This document shows, piece after piece, positions 23,004-34,329 of a DNA stretch of 64,000 nucleotides. The DNA lies in assembly GCA_900073065.1 (NCBI GenBank), contig FJOG01000010.1, positions 1,600,666-1,664,665 on the forward strand. Reading direction: 5' to 3'. Position 1 is the stretch's first letter. Each line of letters opens with the position of its first letter. The position numbers and the translations under genes were made by a program. The notes under the pieces were generated by a model, which did not search any database, had not been told where the DNA came from, and worked only from the letters and a program-made list of their open reading frames with translations. Source of the DNA: Phialocephala subalpina. Taxonomy: Eukaryota > Ascomycota > Leotiomycetes > Helotiales > Mollisiaceae.

Positions 23004-23457
23004 ACTCGGAGAATATTATAAGAAAATACAACCTCATATCTTTATAAAACGAGCAGCAGCAAGGATATATACAAAGTGCTGAAACCAAGGGCGAAAGTGA
23101 GTTGCCAAGTATGGGAGATTTGTGCAACGATATCGAGCTGATGTAATTACGACAGTGAACATGGCGTGAGACGTCCCGTTACGTCGAAGATCGGACGAGT
23201 CATCGGTTCTGTCATCGCTGCACCTAAATATAGTGTTAGAGACCAAGAAGTCAAATTTTTAGAGTTTATGATGATGCACAAGTTAACTCGAGGGTGGAAA
23301 GGGTCCCACAGCGAACAGAAGGATTGGAACCACTTCTGGGACCAATTTGGAGACGGACAATAGAATTTCTGATTGCGAGGTTTCTCGTTTCCGTATAGTA
23401 CTGTACAAGCAAAAGGTCAGGCAAGTCCCGCAATTTTTGCTTCTCATTGGCACCAGT
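23004..23457. other. Intergenic region
   Basis: Between the nitrilase relic and the 3' end of the 7-TM gene. A 65-codon ORF at 23166-23363 is not supported by any recognisable feature. Confidence 0.4.
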
Positions 23458-24580
23458 CTAAGAAAATAGCTTTCCCACACAGTCGAATATCATGTTGAGG
23501 CATCCAGTTGTCATACTATTGATCCCATCATCCCAGTCCTTTTCATTCTCCAATCCGATGATCACTAGCCCGGTGTAGACAGCCACAGACGTGAGGCCTA
23601 AGAGAACGGCGATGATGACGCCAGTCGACTTCTGCTCATAGTGGGCGAGGTACACATAGATGAGGGTCAATGCGAGATTGGAAATGGAGCGAATTACGAG
23701 GAAAGGCGTGACTATGAAGATTAGGAACTTGGAAATCTGTGAGTTCAGGCGAATAATAGTTAGCACAGTAAGGTCACCTTTTCATATTGCGAGCTTAACT
23801 TACGCGGATTTGATTCGGTGATGACTGTTGGAAGATGAAAACTGCACAGGTAAACATCTCCAAGATCACTGCACAGTAGATGGTGATGTAAGACAGATGA
23901 ATATTTCTGTACCAGTTGGAAATGTTGATTGCCTTGCTGTCCTCGGCATCGTTGGAGACCGTGTACACTTGGGTGTAGGAGTAAAGACCAGCGTCCGCGA
24001 CAGCGAAAAGGAGCATCAGAACAAAGATTCCCATGTGAATATGCTGGGCCTGAACATATCTATCCTTTTTTGGTCTGATACAGCGGAATCGGTTCTTGAT
24101 TACGCAGTAGACAACGTAGATGAGGGTAGCATCGGTTCCATTGGCTAGAACCTGCTTGACGATGGGCAGTGCCAGGTAAGCAGTGATCATGTCTAGCCCG
24201 AGCTCGTGCACGATCTCATCGGCCATCGTGCGAGCATAGGCACTATTAATGTAAGTCAGCGTCTCTCAAACATGCACAAAAGTCTCGGCTATCTTGTCTT
24301 GATCCGTGAGGAGAAATACTAACAGGAACATAGCGACGACCAGGCCATACAAGACCGCAAACACCTTCCGACCTTGTGTCCGTTTTGACTTCATCCAGCA
24401 GGAAACGATGGCAAGCGCTGCAAAAGAGAAAACGCAGATTCCATTGACCACGATCGCGGATACCAGTACCGGGTCTTTGAAATGGTTACCGGTGAGTTGA
24501 GTACTGTTTTCGTAAAAACCGAAATTATAACCACCAAGGAGGGTGGCATTTGAGTTGCTAGATGTATTATTACTCTCCAT
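23458..24580 (-). CDS. Seven-transmembrane protein (324 aa)
   Basis: Three exons, 24580-24324, 24242-23804 and 23736-23458, with introns of 81 nt (donor gttagt) and 67 nt (gtaagt). The total of 975 nt gives 324 residues. The short N-terminus carries N-glycosylation sites (NNTS, NATL, NST) and should be extracellular. Seven hydrophobic segments follow, including VLVSAIVVNGICVFSFAALA, VFAVLYGLVVAMFLAYA (made by the first splice), GIFVLMLLFAVADAGLY, YITIYCAVILEMFTCAVFIF and VIIAVLLGLTSVAVYTGLVI. The topology is receptor-like, as in Pth11- or RTA1-type fungal proteins, but no signature of either was seen, so no family is assigned. The unusual gttagt donor is chosen because it alone keeps the frame. 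The C-terminus may have a further small exon. Confidence 0.68.
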
Positions 24581-25652
24581 GTTGGGGTCGATGTTTAATT
24601 AATCGGTATTGTATCAGACGAGACCAAGAAGTCGAGAACGTGCAAGAAACATCATAAATAAAGAATGCCGAGAACCGCAGGCAGCACTAATCCCAGAAAC
24701 GTCCTCACACGACCTTCTACTGCGGGCCTCCCTCGCACTCAATTAGCATGCGGAATACATCGTGGCTTATAGAGCCCTTCGTGATTTGAGAAGTGTACGA
24801 AGTAAGGTGCTCGACACTTCGGCGACCTCTAGTGGTTGCAACCTCTTCCGTTTGGAATGTGGTGCAGGTGATTGAAGAAAAAGCAATAAGGAGGGGAATG
24901 GGTAGGACTGGGGAGTTTCAAAGGTCGCCACACTTGTAGACAATGGACATAGCAGAGCTTCGCAAGACTTGGCAAGAATAAAAGCGTCTTGGCACCATTG
25001 CTTAGCATTGGGGATAGCTTGGCATATTATATTCTAGCAAGTCATAGCCTGGAGTGGCTGATACTAGCGAGAGGCTTTATGGCAGGTCCCGATGGCAGGG
25101 ACCTCACCGTTTCGAAAAGCCAATGATATGAAAGCTCATTCAAATCGCGGGAAACTCAAGACTGAACATAGATCTGGCAGTTTTATAAGGCTGAGGCTAG
25201 GCCCGGAGGCTTCATGCAGGGTTATCATGTCCAACAGCTCGCTGCAACACACAACCAATGATGGAAGGGGCTTCTGTTCGCTATCCAAACAGAGCTCTGT
25301 GCTACTCCAGAGCCTAACTTTGTACGGTTCTCAAAGAAGAATTATCTCCAGCCTCCAAAAATCCCTAAAAGAACGGACATCGAGGCGCAATTGGTAGGAG
25401 AAGAGTGGACCGTGGGATTTTGGCATATGATTGCCAACGCTAATTCTTCAGCTCGGCCTCAACGCCTTTTAAAGCTACTGCATTGTGAAGGCAATGTGCA
25501 TGATACATATGTAATCGGTCTGTTAGGGAATAACCAGGGACCTGGAGCGGTTCCTTCTATAAATCGTAGCCAAGTCCCCTGATTTATTTTCCTATAGCCA
25601 TTCCCTGTCACAAAATATATCAAATACGAACCACTTCATAAGTCAGTTCAAC
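24581..25652. other. Divergent intergenic region
   Basis: Promoter region between the 7-TM gene and the GPI-anchored protein gene. Several short ORFs are present but none has recognisable content. The sequence ggcaagactt/gacttggcaag recurs at about 24960-25060 as short near-repeats. Confidence 0.45.
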
Positions 25653-26600
25653 ATGCGCCTCTTAACTTCCGCCTCCTCGATTATCGCTTTCTTGTTGCTG
25701 GTATTTATCCCCTCTTCCCTCTCCGCCTACGGGGCCGGCCTCCCCCATCTCCGACATGAAAGACGCACCATGGAAGAACGAACCTTTCTTGGCTCTCTTG
25801 GCTCGCTGTTCGGCAAGCGCGACGACTGTGGAAATCAGTATGGCCCAACGTATGTAGATTGTGGGGCTCGTGGATGTTATCAGCCGAGTCTGGGGGAGAT
25901 CTGCTGCGGGAGCGAGGGCGGTGGGTTTCTCATCCGATTCTTTTCATCGTCATGTCTTTGAGGCTCTGTTTTTCTGTTTATGCCACATACCAAAGCGAGT
26001 AATGCTAATGACATTCGTGGGTAGGTTACTGCCTCGTGGGCCAATATTGCGTGGGTTTGAACTGCTGCCCTAATGTAAGTGGTACTCCTCTTTCGACCTG
26101 TGTTCCTTCTAGAATCGCTCTCCTCTGCGAGACATCCGGAGTACTATCATACCCATTCTCACGTCTTACTGTTCCTCACATCATAACAGGGTCTACTTCC
26201 TTCCTGCTGTGGTACCGGCTTTAACTGTCCAGCCAATGTATCCGACTACTACACAACTACCTCGACCACTCCGCCGTCAGGAACAACCTCCCTACCTGTG
26301 GCAATCACCAACTCTGCCAAAGTGTCGACTACTAGTGCGAAGCCGTCAACTTCTCTTGCGCCTGTTGCGCCCACGTCCGTGTCGACTTCAGCTCCTGCGA
26401 CTCTGAAGAGCACAAGCAGCGTGGTGGTTGGGGTTGGAACGAGCAGGACAAGTGCATTAACTGGGACGAGTTCTTCAAGCACTGGTGCTGCTACTGTTGT
26501 TCCTGCGAGTGGAGCTCAGGAGAAGAAAATGATGATGGGTAGTGAAGGTGTCGCTGTGGCCGTCTTGGGGGTTGTTGGACTCGTTGTGGGTTTGATGTAA
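25653..26600 (+). CDS. GPI-anchored Cys-rich surface protein (242 aa)
   Basis: Exons 25653-25920, 26025-26074 and 26190-26600, with introns of 104 and 115 nt; 729 nt encode 242 residues. The N-terminus is a signal peptide (core IIAFLLLVFIPSSLSA). A short propeptide-like part ends in GKR before a cysteine-rich module. That module spans all three exons and has about 14 cysteines, with CC pairs: DDCGNQYGPTYVDCG, CYQPSLGEICCG, YCLVGQYCVGLNCCPN and SCCGTGFNCPAN. The rest is a Ser/Thr-rich, probably O-glycosylated stalk, ending in a hydrophobic GPI signal (VAVAVLGVVGLVVGLM). Both joins extend the Cys pattern in frame, which supports the model. It is likely displayed on the plasma membrane or wall; the ligand is unknown. 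It borders a large A+T block. Confidence 0.85.
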
Positions 26601-28090
26601 GGAAGGTTGACTGGTCAACGAATTTCATTCGAAGCATAAGGGAGAAGTCTTTGCTCGTTTATAATTCAATCTCTAGCCTCGGGGGCTATCCCTTCCATAT
26701 CTCCGGCTCAGATAGTAGCGTAAATGCAAGACAAAATCGTGATACTAAATGATTTTTAAGCCTTGTCGAGGAACTGAAGAAACTTCTCGAAGACCAAAAA
26801 ACGCTATCCAATGACTTATAACCATTATTATACTATAACGATTCAAAAGATATAATAAGAAAAAAATCAAATCAAATTTAAATATTATATAGAAAATATA
26901 ATAATCAAAAGTATAATATATAATAATAATAATAAGTATATAAAAGTTATTTTAATTAATCACGAGAAAATAATTTATTATTTTTATAAGAAATTAAAAT
27001 TAGATATAAATAATTATTTTTATATAATAAAATTCGAAATTAATTTTAATTCGAAATATTTAATAATTTTATTTTCGATTTATATTTTATATATATGAAT
27101 TTTTTAAAGTTAATTACTTATAAATTTATAATTTTTTATATTTATTTAAATATTTATTTCAAATATTATATAAGTTTTTCTTTAATTTTATTAATATGAA
27201 TATAATTTTTCGAATTTTTTTATATTTAAAATAAAAACAAATTATCAAAAGTATTAATTATTTATTAATTTGATATTTTATTATAATTATTATTATATTA
27301 AAATTATAATTATAAATATAAATATTAAACGAATAATATAATTTCGAAATATATAATAAAATTAATTAAATATTATTTATATATTTACTTTTTAAATAAT
27401 TTGAATTAATAAAAAATTATTAGAAATTAAATTAAAAAAGAGAAAAAAAAGATTTTTATTAGAAAAGTTTTATAAATAAAAAATACTTTTGATAATAAAA
27501 TGAAATTTTCTTTAGAAAATTAATTAATTTTATTATATATTTCGGAATTATATAATTTATTTAATATTTGAATATAAGAATATAATTCGAAGAATTATAT
27601 TCTTATAAACGAAATTATATTTTATAATTATAATTTTTATATATATTATATTTTATATAATTAAAATATTTTAAAAGAAATTCTTTTAATTTATTTTCTT
27701 TTAAATTTCATTTTATATTATTTATAATTAATTTTATTTTATTTTAAATATTTCAAATATTTAAATTAATATTTTGAATTTTATTTTATAAATTTATATT
27801 ATATTTATTTTATTTATAAAAAATTTTAATTAAAAAAATATTTATATAATTAAATTCGAATTAATTTGGTTTTTAATTTTTTAATATTTGATAAAATATA
27901 TTAAATTTCTTTTTTATATTAATTAATATTATTTTGATTTCAAATATTTATAAAAATATAATTTAAAAAATATATTATTAAATAAAAGAAAAATAATTTC
28001 ATTAAAATAATTATTTTTAATAAAATTTACGAAATATAAATTTTATTAAATTTTATTTAATTAAAAATAAAATAAAAATTCTTTTAAAGA

Positions 28091-28218
28091 AATTTAATAA
28101 TTTAATAATTTAATAATTTAATAATTTAATAATTTAATAATTTAATAATTTAATAATTTAATAATTTAATAATTTAATAATTTAATAATTTAATAATTTA
28201 ATAATTTAATAATTTAAT
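28091..28218. repeat. Tandem repeat (TTTAATAA)n
   Basis: An uninterrupted 8-bp unit is repeated about 16 times. It is perfect throughout, in contrast with the degenerate surroundings. Confidence 0.92.
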
Positions 28219-28589
28219 TTAAAATATAATATAATTATTAAAGTTTAATATTTATTTAAGAATTATTTCTTTTAATATTAAATATAAAAAGTTTTTTATT
28301 AATTAAAATATTATATTTAATATATTTTTCTAATTTTGTTTTTTATATAATTTTTAATTTCTTTCGAAAAAATAATTAAATATTTTTTAAAAATTAAATT
28401 TATAATATATTATATTTTATTATTAAATATTATATTAATAAAAAAAATTTATTAGAAAATTATTAAATTCTTTTAATAATTTAGTATTTTTCAATAATTT
28501 AATTTAATAATTAAATTTTAATATTAAATTTTTAATATTTAGAATTTATTATTTTATTAATTTATTTTAAATAAATTAAATACGAATAA

Positions 28590-28741
<152 letters not shown>

Positions 28742-29026
28742 NNNNNNNNNNNNNNNNNNNNNNNNNNNNNNNNNNNNNNNNNNNNNNNNNNNNNNNNNNN
28801 NNNNNNNNNNNNNNNNNNNNNNNNNNNNNNNNNNNNNNNNNNNNNNNNNNNNNNNNNNNNNNNNNNNNNNNNNNNNNNNNNNNNNNNNNNNNNNNNNNNN
28901 NNNNNNNNNNNNNNNNNNNNNNNNNNNNNNNNNNNNNNNNNNNNNNNNNNNNNNNNNNNNNNNNNNNNNNNNNNNNNNNNNNNNNNNNNNNNNNNNNNNN
29001 NNNNNNNNNNNNNNNNNNNNNNNNNN
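28742..29026. other. Assembly gap (285 N)
   Basis: Run of N. The flanks are the (AAAT)n array on the left and A+T-rich DNA on the right. Confidence 0.99.
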
Positions 29027-29240
29027 AAATATAATTTTATTATATATTTCCGAATTATATAATTTCAAATATTAAATCGAAAAATAATTAATATTTTTTA
29101 TAATTTATTTATATTTTGAATATAAAAATATAATTCGTAAAAAATTTATATTCTTGGAAATAAAATTATTTATTGATAATATATTAAATTTAATAGTTTA
29201 AACGATTATTACTTCCTATTTATCATATATATTTTGTCCT
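29027..29240. repeat. A+T-rich block (RIP-like), right part
   Basis: Continuation of the A+T block after the gap. Composition becomes balanced near 29240. Confidence 0.8.
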
Positions 29241-29836
29241 TAGTCAGTTTTCGCTATGGATCCTGGCCTCGTGATAATGTTCCCAGGAAACGATACCAGG
29301 TGATACTCATTGGCCTCAACCAGGACTATAATAAGAACCGGCTTAATCATCCTAATTGCCTTCGGCAGTCAGCAAATCAAACAAAAACTAACTAACTCGT
29401 CAACGATTAGTTTGCCCTGGACAATGATCAAGGCTTCCGCAATCAAAACGGCAAGTGGAGATAGTGCTGGGCACGGAGGTCGGCTGCGGAGGCCGGCTGC
29501 GGAGGCCGGCTACGGGCGGGAAGCGGGGAAACCTTGCTTTGCCACCAATGCCTACTATGGAGGCGGCAAGATAGTAGTTGCTGATTGTTGACCAAGCCAA
29601 GAGATCTTTGGGCGTTACAATAGCACTAATTTGGACGCTTGCACTGGCCGTCGAAGCGGGGCGCCCAAATTACAAACTAAGACATACGAGCCACTGTAAA
29701 ACAGGGCATCGCAGCGAATTTGAACGCAAGAGTGAGTTCTTGGTGTCAGTAAAGTAGCTCAACTCACATTATGAATCTCCAGATATTTGACGCCTCCAGC
29801 TCTATCTTCTTACTCTCTCGTTGCCAGCCAGAAAAG
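29241..29836. other. Intergenic region upstream of P450 pseudogene
   Basis: No gene is supported. A short GC-rich direct repeat (ggctgcggaggcc, three near copies) lies at about 29475-29515. The rest is the presumed former promoter of the P450. Confidence 0.45.
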
Positions 29837-30835
29837 ATGGCTGCATCTAATACGATATGGTCCATCAGGATCTTCACGGATAATAACAAAGTTTTGTAGA
29901 CTCTGTGTTTTTTCATCGCCTTGTTATTGTTATTAGTTTTTTCTCTCCTTGCTGTTCAACTCTTGACGATATTGCTTGCCTCGCCCCTAGCAAAGATACC
30001 AGGCCCAAAAATAGCAGCCGCCTCTTGGTTTTGGATGTGGTTGTGGGACATACGAGAGGAGAGTGCAACTGTCGTTTAAGAGCTCTATAAGAAGCTTGGT
30101 AATCTGCTGCACTCCAAGGGGGAAAACAAATAAGTTATAATGCTAATGGTGGTAGGTCCCATTGTCCAAATCGGGCCCAACGAAGTGAGCTTTAATGATG
30201 TAGAGGTGCATAACAACGTCCTCTACAAACAACGGACAAAGTTTATGAAAGTTAATATAAATTGATGCAATAGTACAAGCAATGCTAATGTATATAGTAC
30301 CCTGGATTCTATGATACCTTTGCAAATGAGAAACAAACTTTGTTCACTATTAACAACCCTGTGGAACATTCGCAACTGCTAAGACTTGTGAGCAACGGCT
30401 TTGCTAGAAACCAGATTTTGGGCTATGAGCCGCACATATAGGCGAATATAAAAATTTTGTCCAATACAATTACAAACGAGTTTGGCAAGAGTCAGCCCAT
30501 AGACATAGTGTCTGCATTCTGATGCTTTACTCTTGACGTAATCACTACATTTAGTTACGGCGAGTCTTTAACTCTTTGCATAGTCCTGGGTTCAAGGAAC
30601 ATTTATTGGAATCATTCGACTTTTTTGTGCCAGCTAATATATATGCAAGTAACTGAGGCTCACGCTATTATCGTCCAATAAACTAATTGTTCTTAGTTCA
30701 TATTATGCCCAAGGTTCCAAGTAGTTCTCAACCCATTACTTGGTCTTTTACCTGGCAAGTTATTCAAGGCGTTTGGCCAAATGCGAGTTGTTAGTTCTCA
30801 GGGTCATGATTTAATATAGTATTCAACCGGGACCA
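29837..30835 (+). pseudogene. Cytochrome P450 N-terminal half, degenerate
   Basis: ATG at 29837 begins a frame reading MAASNTIWSIRIFTDNNK, a TAG (29897-29899), then a membrane anchor (FIALLLLLVFSLLAVQLL) and the proline hinge KIPGPKIAAAS, as in microsomal class II P450s. Downstream pieces in shifting frames match the family order: ELYKKLGNLLHSKG; GPIVQIGPNEVSFNDVEVHN (about 30150-30215); NPVEHSQLLRLVSNGFARNQ followed by YEPHI and a TAG; IDIVSAF, a TGA, then CFTLDVITTFSYGES; and NPLLGLLPGKLFKAFG near 30725-30770. The I-helix, ExxR and heme-Cys regions are missing because homology ends at about 30835, where a monooxygenase fragment of the other strand begins. The stops could each arise from one C-to-T change. 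This is a dead gene of a fungal P450, probably from a catabolic or secondary-metabolism cluster. Confidence 0.82.
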
Positions 30836-30840
30836 AAATT

Positions 30841-31704
30841 TCACCTTGCTCTACTTGTCTTCATGTCAGGATTCACAAAGAATGAAAGAAGATTTTGCGT
30901 TGCATTGTGACCCTTCCCACCTCCTAGTTTGGTCAGGTGAGAATAAAGGCCAGGTGCCACGAAGTGGGCATTAACCATGTCAATCACATCATGTCGTCCT
31001 TCTACCTTGACGCTGAGTGTGTCTGAGCATGAACGTCCTCCATCGGCAACGACGACGCATTTCGTCTTGACTGTCGTCCCGTCGCGAAGAATGACACAGG
31101 AGAGTCCACCTGCATGTTCGGCAGGAATTATCTTTGCCACTTCAGTGCTAAACTTGATCTTTGTTTCAGGGCCTGCGAGCTCTCTGGTGCAACGATGCAC
31201 AAGCGGCTCCGTTTGGCGCTGGGAACAGCCGGAGTAGCGCGATGGTGACAAACTAGCCCATCGCTCCTTGTACAACCCACCTCCTTCACAATACCGGCGA
31301 AGGATTTCAGTGCCACGAGGATGCTTAGAAGGGCCCTTTGGCACTAGATCCTCTTGGCCTATACATATGTACCAACCAACACGTTCGATGTGTTTTTTTG
31401 GGTGACACTAGGGCGTAAATATCGTCCTCAAGTCCAAGTTTGCGGCAGATATTTCCAAGACGGGTCAGTTATGCAAACCGTACATATAAGAACTCGTATA
31501 AGGACTAGTAGAACTTACCCCGAGTATACGCTGATTGGTGTCAATTGTTTTAGGTTGTATGGCAGTACCTGGGTGCCTCTCGAACAAGAGGTGCCGGATT
31601 GGACCAATGGGTGCTGCCATGTTAGAAAGATTCGCTGACATGAAGAGCCCGACTGGACCGCCGCCGACGATGACAAAATCGGTCGCGATTGTATTTCCAG
31701 CCAT
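30841..31704 (-). pseudogene. FAD-dependent monooxygenase, 3'-truncated
   Basis: ATG at 31702-31704 starts MAGNTIATDFVIVGGGPVGL, the FAD-binding GxGxxG motif of aromatic-ring hydroxylases, and continues to KTIDTNQRILG, ending at a gtaagt donor (31518). The next family segment, CRKLGLEDDIYALVSPKK, is readable at about 31400-31450, but no clean acceptor joins it. The last part (GGLYKERWASLSPSRY, SQRQTEPLVH, KIKFSTEV, then CVVVADGGRS, the second FAD/NADPH motif) ends about 80 residues later. The third motif (GD...P) and the C-terminal domain are absent. The break coincides with the end of the P450 relic at about 30835. An intact relative lies head-to-head at 32476. The enzyme would have hydroxylated a phenolic substrate; now it is a fragment. 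Confidence 0.8.
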
Positions 31705-32475
31705 TTTAATACTCGTGATAAAAAAAAATTTGGTTTCTAAAGTAAAGGTGAGCAAGTACTTGATAGAGCTAGGAAGTCGCACGGGATAAGGGCAGTTTCT
31801 AGAGCAAAGGACTTGAACTAGATATTATCATCCAGCCCTACAGTACTCTCGAACTTCCAGCCATGTTCAGCACGGGATGTCAAAGCGGGCCCCGGGTCGG
31901 CATCCGAGGGCGGGCGCTATTGTTCGTGTAGCGAGATAGAGCGCGGGGATAGCTTTGCGAAAGTTAGATAACGGCTACCTATCAAACTCTCGAAACTCCA
32001 GCCGTATTTAGCCCTCCGTGTGGGGTCAATGTGCTCCCGGGTTCGGCGTGTAGGTGCGGCCCCAGAGAGGAAAGTATAACGAGGTGTTGCGGGGACGGCT
32101 TGCTTGAATTGAATGTCCTAAGCCAAGTTGGTTATTAGATCTAACCCTGTTTTATAGACAGCCGGCAAACAACGGCTCATGAACCGTCAAACCATGAAAC
32201 GGCCGCCAGGATACGCAGTCTATCGAAACCAATGAGCAGTTAACCGCGAAACAATCCCGCTGCTTCATCACGTCTTTCCGGTCACCTATTACATTTTGGT
32301 GGGGTTGCTCATACGTAATTGCTGGAAAGTCTGCTAAGATGGCGTTTTCAACCTCAGGCGAGTTAAGGTTTCACAATCTAAATGACCTTAAAACGAGGTC
32401 CGCCAACAGAGACATATGCCTATAGTGCTATCATTTCGTCACCCTTTTGCAGTCAAAGATCATTGCAAGCCTAAG
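31705..32475. promoter_or_regulatory. Divergent region between two monooxygenase genes
   Basis: Holds the former shared promoter of the truncated and intact monooxygenases. Two diverged direct repeats of about 75-100 bp (about 31840-31925 and 31980-32080) share actctcgaa-ctccagcc, then GC-rich tracts with cggg. The first contains CGGCATCCG, a CGG-N3-CCG pair of the kind bound by Zn2Cys6 regulators. Binding by the broken regulator at 35.2-37.7 kb is speculation. Confidence 0.45.
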
Positions 32476-34329
32476 ATGTCCGAAATCAGAGTTCCTGTGA
32501 TAGTCGTGGGTGGTGGAGGTTGCGGCTTGGTTTCCTCTACAATGCTTTCGAACATGGGAATTGAACATGTCCTCGTTGAGGCTCATACTGGAACCTCACA
32601 TTTACCTAAAGCATCCTATCTTAATCAACGCACGGCAGAAATACTGGATCAGCATGGTTTATGGAAAAGAATTGCCTCGGTCGGCTGTCCTCCCGAGCTG
32701 ATGAAGAATTATCGGTTTATCACATCGCTTGGTGGGGACGACCCTTGTGATGCCTTTGTCATTGACACTTTACCATGCTACGGCTGCAACAATGATGGAC
32801 CTGAGGTGGATACGAACTTTCTTACCTACCAGCGCGATTCACCGTGCCGACCTTGCAACCTGCCTCAGATTGTCCTCGAACCGATTTTGAAGGAAGAGGC
32901 TGAGCAGCGGAACCCCGGCAAGATCCTTTTCAATCACAGAATGGTTGCCTTCAAGGAATATGAAGACTATGTTGTTGTGGAAGTTATCAATGGCGCAACT
33001 GGAGACAGGATAAAGTATCTTGCCGATTACATGATTGCTGCGGACGGCGGCAAGACGGTCGGCCCCTCCTTGGGCATATCTTATGCAGGGGAGAGGAATC
33101 TGGCGGACACAACTTCCCTCCATATCAAAGCAGATCTTTCAAACTACTGGACAGACGGCGATCTGATGTGTTGGATTGTTGGCGTACAGGATGAAGACGA
33201 CATTAGCATGGGCAGCACAAACTCTCTGTTTTCTGCCGAATGGTCGACGATTGTTATGAATGGTCCGACATGGGGGAAAAAGAGTGAAGAGTGGGCTTTC
33301 CATCTTGGGCAGGGGAAAAAGCAGCTTCCGGTGGAACTCCTCACGGAAGATATCTTGAAGGCAAATATCAGGAGAATTACGAAGATCCCTGACCTGGACA
33401 TCGAGATTCTGAAAATCAGTCGTTGGCAGATAGACGGGGTCCACGCAACTCAATTTCAGACCAAAAGAATCTTCCTTGCGGGTGATGCTGCTCATCGACA
33501 TCCCCCAATCACTGGTCTCGGATTGAATACTGCCATCGGCGACGCTCATAACATTACTTGGAAACTCGCTGCTGCTGTAAAGGGATCACTTCCTCCATCA
33601 TTACTGCAGACTTACGAGATGGAGCGAATGGTAGTCGGGAAGCGCGTCGTTGATTGGGCGCTGTTCGCCTTTATGAATATCCGCGCCATTGATACCGCGT
33701 TTGGTTTCCTCCCTGGCGGCAAAGACGTACTCCCAACCAACAGAAAGATCTTGCAGCAGCTAGTTAGCAATACTTTCAGTGGGGAGACTCGCCGAGCTGC
33801 AATCAGATACGCCGTGAAAAGCCAGCGGGTTGAGACTGCTGCGCATGACCTCGAGATTGGCAGCATCTACCCTACAGGCGCTTTCGTTCCCGATGGCAGC
33901 AAGTCGACACCAGTAGACCCCAGGGGATTTTTATACACACCCACAGCACGCCCGGGCCACCGTCTGCCTCATGCCTGGCTTGAACAAGGTTCGAGCCGGA
34001 TTTCTACTCACCACCTCTTGGGCAACCAGGGTGGCTGGGCTCTCATCACCGACGGCAGCGATGCTGGTAGACAGTGGATTGATGTTGTCACGAAACTCGA
34101 GAAGCAACATGGCTTGAGAATTAAAGTTGCCCGTGTTGACAAAGGCTGCGATTTCCTCGATGTCGATGGGCAATGGATGGAAACTGCGGGGGTCAAACCA
34201 TCTAAGGGGGGAGCCGTGCTCGTTCGGCCAGATGCTTATGTGGCTTTGAGAGCACCAGAGTACAGCGCTGAAAAAGTTGCCCAGCTTGAACGGTTCTTCA
34301 GTATCACGCAGGAATTTAGGGTGCAGTGA
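32476..34329 (+). CDS. FAD-dependent phenol-hydroxylase-type monooxygenase
   Basis: Single-exon gene of 617 residues from the ATG at 32476 (A at -3), giving MSEIRVPVIVVGGGGCGLVS. An upstream in-frame ATG at 32416 has a poor context and would add 20 residues. All three flavin motifs are present: GGGGCG (about 12-17), MIAADGGKTV (about 187-196) and FLAGDAAHRHPPITGLGLN (about 333-351). A thioredoxin-like C-terminal domain follows, as in phenol 2-monooxygenase / dichlorophenol hydroxylase (TfdB-like) enzymes, which use NAD(P)H and O2 to hydroxylate phenols. The GLGLNTAIGDAHNITWKLAA motif region is intact. No stop or frameshift is visible, unlike its cluster neighbours. It may act in phenolic degradation or pigment/polyketide tailoring; the substrate cannot be read from sequence. 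Confidence 0.9.
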   Translation: MSEIRVPVIVVGGGGCGLVSSTMLSNMGIEHVLVEAHTGTSHLPKASYLNQRTAEILDQHGLWKRIASVGCPPELMKNYRFITSLGGDDPCDAFVIDTLPCYGCNNDGPEVDTNFLTYQRDSPCRPCNLPQIVLEPILKEEAEQRNPGKILFNHRMVAFKEYEDYVVVEVINGATGDRIKYLADYMIAADGGKTVGPSLGISYAGERNLADTTSLHIKADLSNYWTDGDLMCWIVGVQDEDDISMGSTNSLFSAEWSTIVMNGPTWGKKSEEWAFHLGQGKKQLPVELLTEDILKANIRRITKIPDLDIEILKISRWQIDGVHATQFQTKRIFLAGDAAHRHPPITGLGLNTAIGDAHNITWKLAAAVKGSLPPSLLQTYEMERMVVGKRVVDWALFAFMNIRAIDTAFGFLPGGKDVLPTNRKILQQLVSNTFSGETRRAAIRYAVKSQRVETAAHDLEIGSIYPTGAFVPDGSKSTPVDPRGFLYTPTARPGHRLPHAWLEQGSSRISTHHLLGNQGGWALITDGSDAGRQWIDVVTKLEKQHGLRIKVARVDKGCDFLDVDGQWMETAGVKPSKGGAVLVRPDAYVALRAPEYSAEKVAQLERFFSITQEFRVQ

